This document shows positions 20,835 through 28,092 of a DNA stretch of 64,000 nt, in pieces. Position 1 is the first letter of the stretch. Each line of letters starts with the position of its first letter. The translations under genes and the position numbers were made by a program. The notes beneath the pieces are model-generated. The model did not search any database. It was not told the DNA's origin and was given only the letters and a program-made list of their open reading frames with translations. Source of the stretch: Psychrobacter sp. Pi2-1 (GTDB lineage Bacteria > Pseudomonadota > Gammaproteobacteria > Pseudomonadales > Moraxellaceae); the NCBI RefSeq assembly GCF_904846645.1, contig NZ_CAJHBO010000002.1, positions 124,001 through 188,000 of the forward strand, read 5' to 3'.

Positions 20835-21206
20835 ATGTCCAATATTCTATCAGATACATCTGCAGCTAGTTTCACTAAACAGCAACGCCTGCTTACCCCT
20901 GCAGCCTTCCGTGAGGTATTTGACGCACCTGATCGCAAGATTCATCAGAGTCATTTAATGGCTTTTGTACGTGCTAACGAGCATGCACAGCCGCGAGTCG
21001 GTATGGCTATTACCAAGCGTAAAGTACCTACTGCTGTCGCTCGTAATCTAATCAAAAGGTATGTGCGTGAAGAGTTCCGTACCAAAGCTTTTAAAATGGA
21101 AAATAAAGATATTGTTTTTATTGTAAAAAAATCTATTAAAGATATAGATAATAAAGAACTGAAAAATCAAATAATAAATATATTTAAAAAAATAGAAAAA
21201 AAATAA
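20835..21206 (+). CDS. rnpA: Ribonuclease P protein component
   Basis: The protein has 123 residues. It assists the catalytic RNA of RNase P in maturing tRNA 5' ends. The family RNR-like motif appears as AVARNLIKRYVREEFR, together with the N-terminal RLLTPAAFREVF. The C-terminal third is very Lys/Ile/Asn-rich, and its DNA is almost purely A/T, in contrast to the first half. The stop is one base before the yidD ATG, so these two are translationally coupled. The RNA partner rnpB is not in the window. Confidence 0.95.
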   Translation: MSNILSDTSAASFTKQQRLLTPAAFREVFDAPDRKIHQSHLMAFVRANEHAQPRVGMAITKRKVPTAVARNLIKRYVREEFRTKAFKMENKDIVFIVKKSIKDIDNKELKNQIINIFKKIEKK

Positions 21207-21207
21207 A

Positions 21208-21588
21208 ATGAATATTTTATTAAAAATAAAAAATATAAATAAAATTACTCATAATATATTTTTTAATTTAATTGTTTTTTATCAAAAAATAGTTAGTCCT
21301 GTAATACCTGCTCGTTGTCGCTATTATCCGACATGCTCAAATTATGGTAAACAAGCTTTAATATGGTATGGCGCTCGTAAGGGTATTTGGTTGTTGTTAA
21401 AACGTCTTAGCAGGTGTCACCCTTTAGGTGGGCATGGCATAGACTTTGTACCTTTACCATTAGCTTCTTATAGCTATCAATACATATCTTTTACTGATGT
21501 ATCGAATACTGACAATCAGGGTTTGGGTGTCTATCGAGACAATACTAGCTATGTTTCACAGCTTAATTATTTGATGAAATCGACATAA
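21208..21588 (+). CDS. yidD: Membrane protein insertion efficiency factor YidD
   Basis: The protein has 126 residues, longer than the usual 70-90 because of N- and C-terminal extensions. The core is unmistakable: FYQKIVSPVIPARCRYYPTC, SNYGKQAL, and CHPLGGHGIDFVP. It is a membrane-associated helper of YidC-dependent insertion. It starts one base after the rnpA stop with no clear ribosome site of its own, which indicates coupling. The first 20 codons continue the extremely AT-rich patch begun in rnpA. Confidence 0.93.
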   Translation: MNILLKIKNINKITHNIFFNLIVFYQKIVSPVIPARCRYYPTCSNYGKQALIWYGARKGIWLLLKRLSRCHPLGGHGIDFVPLPLASYSYQYISFTDVSNTDNQGLGVYRDNTSYVSQLNYLMKST

Positions 21589-21637
21589 AGTCGTTTTCTC
21601 TGGTTTCAAATAGATACTCTGTTTAGTTACCCACAAG

Positions 21638-21646
21638 TTATCCACA
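21638..21646 (+). promoter_or_regulatory. DnaA box upstream of yidC
   Basis: An exact TTATCCACA lies in the 215-base gap between yidD and yidC. It may titrate DnaA or affect yidC transcription. Confidence 0.6.
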
Positions 21647-21803
21647 CTCTTGGTATCATTTGAGACAGATTTTTAGTAAAATGATGCACATTTTATGTAA
21701 ATGACTACCGATGCAGTTGCAATGTTACAGGACTGCTGTGTAGGTCAGTCATGACACATGCCCTAATTTTTCATTCCCTAATTTTTTAATCTAGGAAAGG
21801 TTT

Positions 21804-23486
21804 ATGCAAAAGATATTTCGGGTGATGATCATCATTGCGATGCTAATTACCGCTTATCTGCTGATTTTGGCATGGCGAGATGATTATGCCGATGCTCCAG
21901 CTGTAGATGCGGTGCCAGAAACTACGAATTCGGTAGGTGCTGACATTCCTTCTACTACTGGTGCAGCAGGTGATATTCCGGTACAGACATTACCTGTGGA
22001 TAACAGTGCTGTGACAGCGACTCCTGCGAAAAACGCTGGTCTAATCACGGTAACAACTGATCGCTATGATATAAAAATCAATCCAGAAGGTGGTGATATT
22101 GTTTATGCTGCGCTCAAGCAGTATGACGCAACGCTCGATAGCGATAAGCCTTTCGTATTGTTAGAAAACAACAGTAACCGTGTGTATGTGGCTCAATCTG
22201 GACTTATTGGTCAGAACGGTATTGATACAGCAGAAGGTAGAGCGACTTATAACCATACTGCTAACAATTATGTGATGGAAGATGGACAGCAAACGTTGTC
22301 AGTGCCGCTTACTTACAAAAAAGACGGTGTAACGATTACCAAGACTTTCACTTTCACTGAAAACAAATATCCAATCGATATTAGCTATCAGATTCAAAAC
22401 GCGTCTACCAATGCTTGGCAAGGTCAGATGTTTGCGCAATTAAAGCGTGATGATAGTAAAGATCCTGGTATGTCTGATAAAGGCGCGCTGAGCATGGCGA
22501 CTTATTTAGGCGGCGCTTGGGGTACCCCAGATGATCCTTATAATAAGCTGAAATTTGGTGACTTTAGTGATGGTGAGTTGACGACGACTAGCGATAAAGG
22601 CTGGGTTGGTATCGTACAGCATTACTTTGTATCTGCTTGGACGCCTGAAAACTTCACTGGTAAATTCTTTACCCGTGAAACAGGTAGTGATTACTTTATC
22701 GGCTTCAATAGCCAACCAGTGAACGTAGCACCAAATAAACAAGTTACCTTGAATGCGACATTATATGCAGGTCCAAAAGTTCAGTCTGAGCTAAAAGACG
22801 TTGCGGTAGGTCTTAACCAAACAGTTGATTATGGTCTGCTGTGGCCAATATCGAAGGTCTTGTTTGCTATTTTGGAAGGTGTGCATAAGGTTGTTGGTAA
22901 CTGGGGTTGGTCAATTATTTTACTGACTATATTAGTAAAAATTGCCTTAATGTGGTTCTCTAATAAGAGCTACTACTCGATGGCTAAAATGCGTGCGATT
23001 GCACCAAGACTCAAAGTGCTCAAAGAAGAGCATGGCGATGATCGTATGAAGATGTCGCAAGAAATGATGGCGATATACAAAGAAGAAAAAGTTAATCCGA
23101 TGGCAGGTTGTCTACCAATCTTGATGCAGATGCCTATTTTCTTAGCCTTGTATTGGGTATTAGTAGAAAGTGTTGAGCTGCGTCATGCACCATGGATTTT
23201 GTGGATTCAAGATCTATCAGCGATGGATCCATGGTTTATCTTGCCGTTGCTAATGGGTGCGTCGATGTTTGTACAGCAACAGTTGAACCCACAGCCAGCA
23301 GATCCGATGCAGGCAAAAGTCATGAAGTTCTTGCCGATTATCTTTACGGCATTCATGCTGTTCTTCCCAGCAGGTTTGGTTCTATATTGGACAGTCAACA
23401 ACCTGTTTAGTATGACTCAGCAATATATCGTCAATAAAAAAGTCGATGAAGAGCAGAAGCGTCGTACGGTAAAAGTAGTCGATTAA
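21804..23486 (+). CDS. yidC: Membrane protein insertase YidC
   Basis: The protein has 560 residues of the Gram-negative long type. An N-terminal membrane helix (residues 5-24) is followed by a low-complexity linker and a large periplasmic domain (residues about 75-340). The insertase core with five spans begins near WGWSIILLTILVK. The conserved cytoplasmic hairpin has YSMAKMRAIAPRLKVLKEE, followed by MAGCLPILMQMPIFLALYWVL. It inserts inner-membrane proteins alone or with SecYEG. The ribosome site AGGAAAGG ends four bases before the ATG. A terminator follows, so mnmE is transcribed separately. Confidence 0.97.
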   Translation: MQKIFRVMIIIAMLITAYLLILAWRDDYADAPAVDAVPETTNSVGADIPSTTGAAGDIPVQTLPVDNSAVTATPAKNAGLITVTTDRYDIKINPEGGDIVYAALKQYDATLDSDKPFVLLENNSNRVYVAQSGLIGQNGIDTAEGRATYNHTANNYVMEDGQQTLSVPLTYKKDGVTITKTFTFTENKYPIDISYQIQNASTNAWQGQMFAQLKRDDSKDPGMSDKGALSMATYLGGAWGTPDDPYNKLKFGDFSDGELTTTSDKGWVGIVQHYFVSAWTPENFTGKFFTRETGSDYFIGFNSQPVNVAPNKQVTLNATLYAGPKVQSELKDVAVGLNQTVDYGLLWPISKVLFAILEGVHKVVGNWGWSIILLTILVKIALMWFSNKSYYSMAKMRAIAPRLKVLKEEHGDDRMKMSQEMMAIYKEEKVNPMAGCLPILMQMPIFLALYWVLVESVELRHAPWILWIQDLSAMDPWFILPLLMGASMFVQQQLNPQPADPMQAKVMKFLPIIFTAFMLFFPAGLVLYWTVNNLFSMTQQYIVNKKVDEEQKRRTVKVVD

Positions 23487-23509
23487 TTAGTTCTTTGTCA
23501 GAAACACAA

Positions 23510-23537
23510 AACCATCGCGCAAGCGGTGGTTTTTTTA
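23510..23537 (+). terminator. Terminator of yidC
   Basis: AACCATCGC pairs with GCGGTGGTT (one G-T pair) around a tetraloop, followed by seven T. Confidence 0.85.
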
Positions 23538-23542
23538 TAGCT

Positions 23543-23590
23543 GGTGGATAAGTGGTAAATGTTATCCACAGCTTATCAACATTATCCACA
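23543..23590. promoter_or_regulatory. DnaA-box cluster between yidC and mnmE
   Basis: Two exact TTATCCACA boxes lie at 23562-23570 and 23582-23590. GGTGGATAA (23543-23551) and TTATCAACA (23573-23581) are near matches, and TTATCAATA follows at 23593. They are about 3.3 kb from oriC and 57 bases upstream of the mnmE -35, so they could bind DnaA as a titration or regulatory site. Confidence 0.65.
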
Positions 23591-23646
23591 GTTTATCAAT
23601 ATTGAAGCGAATATATGTCTGATACATCTACCTTTCAAAGTTTGCT

Positions 23647-23675
23647 TTGTCAGTATGAGTCCAGACGTCTATAAT
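23647..23675 (+). promoter_or_regulatory. Sigma-70 promoter of mnmE
   Basis: TTGTCA (23647-23652) and TATAAT (23670-23675) are spaced by 17 bases. Transcription should start near 23682, leaving a leader of only 8-20 bases before the possible mnmE starts. Confidence 0.75.
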
Positions 23676-23689
23676 GGAGCTTTTAAACA

Positions 23690-25153
23690 TTGAGAGTCAT
23701 TGTGGATTCCTTAGAGACAGCATTAGCCGTACCTAATTCTTCTGAACAGTCTAATACATCTGGATTGGGCACAATTGCTGCGATTGCAACGCCGCTTGGG
23801 CGAGGGGGCGTGGGTGTCATACGTCTATCAGGCAGTCGTGCTTACGATATGGCATGTGCTCTAACAGGTAAGTCTGCTTTTACGCCGCGAATGGCTAGCT
23901 TTTGTCGTTTTTATCAGGCTGATGGCACTGTCGTTGATGAGGGATTAGTCTTGTTTTTCAAAGGTCCTCATTCATTCACAGGTGAGGATGTGATTGAGCT
24001 GCAAGGGCATGGTGGTGTTATTTTACAAAACCAGTTACTTGCACGGGTTTTTGAGCTAGGTGCCAAGCAAGCGAGTGCAGGAGAGTTCTCTTACCGTGCC
24101 TTTGATAATGATAAATTGGATTTAGTGCAGGCAGAAGCGATAGCTGATGCGATTGATGCGACCAGTGCCGCCGCGGCCAGTAGTGCGATCCGCTCTCTAA
24201 GCGGTGAGTTTTCACAAAAAATTAACCAGTTGTTAGAACAGTTAATTCACCTTCGTTTACATGTCGAAGCTGCTATTGATTTCCCTGATGAAGAGGATGT
24301 GGACTTTTTGTCTGATGGCGTCATACAAAGCAAACTTGAGCAGACGCAAGATAAGATACAACAAGTTCTAGCAACGGCAAAGCAAGGTCAGCTTTTGCGC
24401 GACGGTATCCATGTCGTGCTAGCAGGTAGGCCAAACGCAGGTAAATCTAGCTTGCTCAACCGCCTTGCAGGGCAAGAGCGTGCTATCGTGACTGATGTTG
24501 CCGGTACTACACGTGATACGCTGCAAGAGACAGTCGTGCTAAATGGTTTGACGCTACATCTGACCGATACGGCAGGCCTACGCGAGACAGAAGACACTGT
24601 GGAGCGTATCGGAATTGAGCGTGCCCGTACTGCCATCACGCAAGCCGATATGCTACTGATGGTCTACGATGTGACTCGCGATGTTGAAGAAGAGAGTACA
24701 CCTTTACAGCTTGCTGAACAGTTATTTGGTGAGTTGCCAGAAGCTAAACGCTTACTCATTATCGCTAATAAGAGCGATTTATTGAGCGATAATAATAGAG
24801 AAGAAAGTGCTGCTAAGACTCAAGCTGAAATCAAGAATAGAGGTTATCAGCAAGTTAATGTTTCATGTGAAACAGGTGTTGGTATTGATAATTTGGTTGA
24901 AGCACTATGTGAGAAAGTAGGCTTTCATCCACCAGAGAATAGCTTGATCGCTCGTACCAGACATTTAGACGCGCTTAGACGAACTGCTAATTTCTTGGCA
25001 GAAGCTCATGAACAATTAACCGTATTCGAAGCGGGTGAGTTAGTTGCTGATAGCTTACGTCAGGCACAGCAGAGTTTGGGTGAAATTACAGGTGAGTTCA
25101 GCGCCGATGACTTATTGGGTAAGATATTCGGCAGCTTTTGTATTGGTAAATAA
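23690..25153 (+). CDS. mnmE: tRNA modification GTPase MnmE
   Basis: The protein has 487 residues from TTG 23690; GTG at 23702 is an alternative and would give 483. With MnmG it makes 5-(carboxy)aminomethyl-uridine at the wobble base of certain tRNAs. The N-terminal formyl-THF domain has TIAAIATPLGRGGVGVIRLSG. The G domain has GRPNAGKS at 246-253, TAGLRET and NKSD. The C-terminal catalytic FCIGK ends the protein. The first 25 residues before TIAAIATP are not conserved. Only weak ribosome sites precede either start, and the promoter is so close that the leader is very short. mnmG is not in the window. Confidence 0.96.
   Translation: MRVIVDSLETALAVPNSSEQSNTSGLGTIAAIATPLGRGGVGVIRLSGSRAYDMACALTGKSAFTPRMASFCRFYQADGTVVDEGLVLFFKGPHSFTGEDVIELQGHGGVILQNQLLARVFELGAKQASAGEFSYRAFDNDKLDLVQAEAIADAIDATSAAAASSAIRSLSGEFSQKINQLLEQLIHLRLHVEAAIDFPDEEDVDFLSDGVIQSKLEQTQDKIQQVLATAKQGQLLRDGIHVVLAGRPNAGKSSLLNRLAGQERAIVTDVAGTTRDTLQETVVLNGLTLHLTDTAGLRETEDTVERIGIERARTAITQADMLLMVYDVTRDVEEESTPLQLAEQLFGELPEAKRLLIIANKSDLLSDNNREESAAKTQAEIKNRGYQQVNVSCETGVGIDNLVEALCEKVGFHPPENSLIARTRHLDALRRTANFLAEAHEQLTVFEAGELVADSLRQAQQSLGEITGEFSADDLLGKIFGSFCIGK
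24859..24874. promoter_or_regulatory. parS-like CATG-core variant inside mnmE
   Basis: TGTTTCATGTGAAACA is one base from the perfect palindrome. It encodes VSCET in the conserved end of the G domain, so coding constraint may contribute. Confidence 0.4.
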
Positions 25154-25240
25154 CGGGTAAATGGTGTTTTTTATTATTTATCAAAACTATCTGTCTTGAA
25201 AACACTGTTCTTATTCTCAATCGTAAAATAAGGAAATGCT

Positions 25241-25699
25241 ATGCACTGTCCGTACTGTAATGCGTCAGAGACCAAGGTTATTGACTCACGTCTTGCTGCG
25301 GAAGGTGCACAAGTGCGTCGACGCCGTTCGTGTAACAGTTGCCAAGAACGTTTTACGACTTTTGAGATGGTAGAAGTTGTCATGCCAAGGATTATCAAAT
25401 CAAGCAATAAGATTGAACCTTATGACAATGAAAAGCTGCGCCGTTCTATTTTATTGCCGTTGCAAAAGCGTCCTATCACTATTGATGAGCAAGAGGCGAT
25501 GATTAGTCGTATCGAAAAACGTGTTAGGCAAATGGGTGAGCGAGAAATCAGTAGTAAAGTCTTGGGTGAAATTATCATGAGTGAACTCAAAATTTTGGAT
25601 GATGTCGCCTACGTACGCTTTGCTAGTGTGTATCGCGACTTTCAAGATATCGATGCATTTCATCAAGAAATTGCCAATATTCGTCCAAATGAAAAGTAG
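25241..25699 (+). CDS. nrdR: Transcriptional repressor NrdR
   Basis: The protein has 152 residues. A zinc ribbon at the N-terminus (CPYC at 3-6 and the later CNSC) is followed by an ATP-cone domain (KRDGxxEPYD-like IIKSSNKIEPYDNEKL). NrdR senses (d)ATP and represses ribonucleotide reductase genes by binding NrdR boxes. The ribosome site AAGGAAA lies well placed before the ATG. It precedes ribD on the same strand with a 126-base gap, the nrdR-rib arrangement common in proteobacteria. No NrdR box pair was recognised inside the window, and no nrd genes are present. Confidence 0.96.
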   Translation: MHCPYCNASETKVIDSRLAAEGAQVRRRRSCNSCQERFTTFEMVEVVMPRIIKSSNKIEPYDNEKLRRSILLPLQKRPITIDEQEAMISRIEKRVRQMGEREISSKVLGEIIMSELKILDDVAYVRFASVYRDFQDIDAFHQEIANIRPNEK

Positions 25700-25825
25700 G
25701 CGAAGTAAGTTTTTAAATAAGCCTTAGTTGATAAGTGATTCCTAATTACTAATCAGAATTATCAATCAGCTTTCAAACCTTACTTTCTTATATAGAACCC
25801 TCAATCATTTATTGAGCCTAGCCTT

Positions 25826-26881
25826 ATGTCTATTCAAAGCCATGCCCAAGATGCACAAGACCGCTACTTTATGATGCTTGCTATCGAACAAGCGAAGCGC
25901 GGTTTGTATACTACTAGACCGAATCCTGCCGTAGGCTGCGTTATTGTTCAGGCAGAGCAGATTGTTGGTCAAGGGTTTCACCCTAAAGCTGGTGAGCCCC
26001 ATGCAGAAATATTTGCGTTGAAAGAAGCGGGTACACGAGCAGCAGGAGCAACTGCTTACGTAACATTAGAGCCCTGTAGTCATACAGGACGTACGCCGCC
26101 ATGTGCGTTGGCGCTGGTTGCTACTAAGGTAAAGCGCGTTGTAATTGCAGGTCTGGATCCAAATCCGCAGGTCGCAGGTCGCGGTGTGAAACTATTAGAA
26201 CAAGCTGGCATTGAGGTAACAGTCGGTGTCCTGACAGAGCAGGCAGAGGCGCTAAACCGTGGGTTTCTAAAAGCCATGCGCACTAAAATGCCCTATGTAC
26301 GATTGAAAATAGCGACCAGTTTAGATGGCCGTACAGCGATGGCATCTGGTGAATCAAAGTGGATTACCTCGACAGCTGCCCGCGAAGATGTACAAAAACT
26401 ACGAGCACAAAGTGGTGCGATTATCACAGGTAGTGAAACCGTAATAACTGATAACCCGCAGCTCAATGTGCGCTCAGAACAATTGGACGTACCACCTGAA
26501 AAAATACCTAACCCTAAAATAGTCATACTTGATAGGCGTCAGCGTTTAAAGCACAGTCTACAGTCTGATTATCAGCTGTGTCAGCATCCAGATACTATTT
26601 ATTGGCATGAAGATGATTTGCCGGCGTTGTTGGCTAAGTTAGTCAGTGAGCATCAATGCTATGACGTGTTAGTGGAGGCAGGTGCTAGCGTTGCAGGTAG
26701 TTTTTTGAGTCAACAGTTGGTAGATGAGCTAATCGTGTATCAAGCACCTTGTTTACTTGGTGAGCAAGCTCGTCCCATGGTTGATTTCAATCCTATGTCC
26801 CTTGCTCAGCAGTTACGGTTTGATATAGAAAGTCATCAACAGCTTGGTCCAGATCTTAAATTAACCTTATTACCTTTATAA
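25826..26881 (+). CDS. ribD: Bifunctional riboflavin biosynthesis deaminase/reductase RibD
   Basis: The protein has 351 residues. The N-terminal cytidine-deaminase-like domain carries the zinc site HAEIFALKEAG and PCSHTGRTPPC. The C-terminal reductase domain has RLKIATSLDGRTA and the SGAIITGSETVITDNP block, ending in a strand-rich dinucleotide-binding region (VEAGASVAGSFL). It deaminates then reduces the pyrimidine intermediate of riboflavin synthesis. ribE lies 431 bases downstream, after a DnaA-box-rich gap, so the two may not share a transcript. No FMN riboswitch was recognised in front of either. Confidence 0.95.
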   Translation: MSIQSHAQDAQDRYFMMLAIEQAKRGLYTTRPNPAVGCVIVQAEQIVGQGFHPKAGEPHAEIFALKEAGTRAAGATAYVTLEPCSHTGRTPPCALALVATKVKRVVIAGLDPNPQVAGRGVKLLEQAGIEVTVGVLTEQAEALNRGFLKAMRTKMPYVRLKIATSLDGRTAMASGESKWITSTAAREDVQKLRAQSGAIITGSETVITDNPQLNVRSEQLDVPPEKIPNPKIVILDRRQRLKHSLQSDYQLCQHPDTIYWHEDDLPALLAKLVSEHQCYDVLVEAGASVAGSFLSQQLVDELIVYQAPCLLGEQARPMVDFNPMSLAQQLRFDIESHQQLGPDLKLTLLPL

Positions 26882-26901
26882 ATATTCTTCGTATAAGTAG
26901 G

Positions 26902-27174
26902 TTGTCCACAAATCATAAGAATAAGCTTAGAATGTGGATAAATTTATCATTGATTTACGTGTTTCACATGGAACTGTGTATAACTTTGTTTCACATGAAA
27001 CGGAAAAGATATATTCATCTTGAGTTTTTTATCGAATGTTATTTAAAATCAATAACTTATTGGTTTTTTACTAGGTAGGTATACTTCATGTGAAATTTGC
27101 ATTCGTTGTGGATAACTATGTATTTATAGCGGGTTATAGCTATACCTCTATTGATTTATCCCTACTTATCCACA
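26902..27174. promoter_or_regulatory. DnaA-box cluster in the ribD-ribE gap
   Basis: Exact boxes: TGTGGATAA at 26933-26941 and 27107-27115, TTATCCACA at 27166-27174. Near matches: TTGTCCACA (26902-26910), TGTGTATAA (26975-26983) and TTATCCCTA (27156-27164). Two parS-like palindromes lie among them. The 431-base gap is AT-rich and holds no open frame. It is about 6.8 kb from oriC and resembles a DnaA-titrating or auxiliary origin site. That role is inference. Confidence 0.65.
26960..27002. promoter_or_regulatory. Pair of parS-like sites in the ribD-ribE gap
   Basis: TGTTTCACATGGAACT (26960-26975) and TGTTTCACATGAAACG (26987-27002) match the parS consensus with three and two mismatches. They are spaced 27 bases start to start. 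They are non-coding, so codon constraint cannot explain them. Confidence 0.5.
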
Positions 27175-27312
27175 ATCTATCCTATTAAAGGTCAAATCTA
27201 TTGATGTTTCACTGTCAGCTATTTGAACAAATTGTGATGAAGAATTGATAGTTGATTTGATAAACTAAAATATTCGCCTATAACGGCAATACTGTAATGA
27301 GATGAGGATAAT

Positions 27313-27987
27313 ATGTTTACTGGAATTATAGAAAGCGTTGGAAAAGTTAAATCGATGCAGGCGACAGGCGGTGACATACGTTTGACGGTAGAGTCTGATG
27401 ACTTGGATTTCAGTGACGTGAAGCTAGGCGATTCTATTGCATCAAATGGTATTTGTTTAACCGTGGTAGAGCTCGGAAGTAACTACTACTCTGTTGATGT
27501 CTCACGTGAAACGATTGCTAGAACAGCATTAGAAGGGTTAAAAGCAGGACATACCGTCAATCTAGAAAAGGCTATGCTACCGACGACTCGTTTTGGTGGT
27601 CATATTGTCGCTGGTCATGTAGATGGAGTAGGGGTCGTTAGTAAATTACAACAAGATGCTCGTTCTATCTATATTGAGATTGAGATACCGCAAGAGCTAG
27701 CGCATTATACAGCGACCAAAGGCTCTATTACAGTAGATGGTATTAGTCTGACGACCAATTTAGTGCGTGACAATATTGTCTCTCTAAATATCATTCCGCA
27801 TACTGCCCAAGTGACGAATATTGCTAAGCATTGGTTAGTAGGTAACAAAGTTAATATTGAAGTAGATATCGTTGCCCGTTATCTAGAGCGTCTATTAAAC
27901 AAATCTCAATCTGGCGATATGAACGCATCAAACCCGCAAAGCCAAATCACAGAAGCATTTTTGGCCGATAATGGGTTTATGAAATAA
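27313..27987 (+). CDS. ribE: Riboflavin synthase alpha subunit
   Basis: The protein has 224 residues. It dismutates two 6,7-dimethyl-8-ribityllumazines to riboflavin. It begins with the classical MFTGIIE and consists of two lumazine-binding barrels. The first carries SIASNGICLTV and VSRETI, and the second carries GHIVAGHVDGVG and SITVDGISLTTN. The C-terminus runs about 10 residues past the E. coli homologue (213). The ribosome site is a modest GAGGAT. A strong terminator follows, so ribBA/ribH are not in this transcript. Confidence 0.96.
   Translation: MFTGIIESVGKVKSMQATGGDIRLTVESDDLDFSDVKLGDSIASNGICLTVVELGSNYYSVDVSRETIARTALEGLKAGHTVNLEKAMLPTTRFGGHIVAGHVDGVGVVSKLQQDARSIYIEIEIPQELAHYTATKGSITVDGISLTTNLVRDNIVSLNIIPHTAQVTNIAKHWLVGNKVNIEVDIVARYLERLLNKSQSGDMNASNPQSQITEAFLADNGFMK
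27498..27513. promoter_or_regulatory. parS-like site inside ribE
   Basis: TGTCTCACGTGAAACG has two mismatches to consensus. It encodes the conserved VSRET of riboflavin synthase, so it may be partly coincidental. Confidence 0.4.
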
Positions 27988-28029
27988 CAATTAAGCTTAC
28001 CGAAATAGCATCCTCGCACCAAGTTTTCG

Positions 28030-28078
28030 ACCCTATCGATATTACTTTGATTAAGTGATATCGATAGGGTGTTTTTTA
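28030..28078. terminator. Terminator between ribE and the hybrid kinase gene
   Basis: ACCCTATCGATAT pairs with ATATCGATAGGGT with AC/GT and AAGT extensions, followed by six T. The stem is unusually long. It ends ribE and perhaps the convergent kinase transcript. Confidence 0.85.
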
Positions 28079-28092
28079 TTTGCACTAGAGAT

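Noticed and set aside
27080..27100. A further parS-like site (ACTTCATGTGAAATT)
   Set aside because: Both outer arms are degraded, leaving only the central part; below the standard used for the others.
26882..27312. FMN riboswitch upstream of ribE
   Set aside because: None of the conserved RFN element blocks could be recognised; the gap is instead filled with DnaA boxes and parS-like sites.
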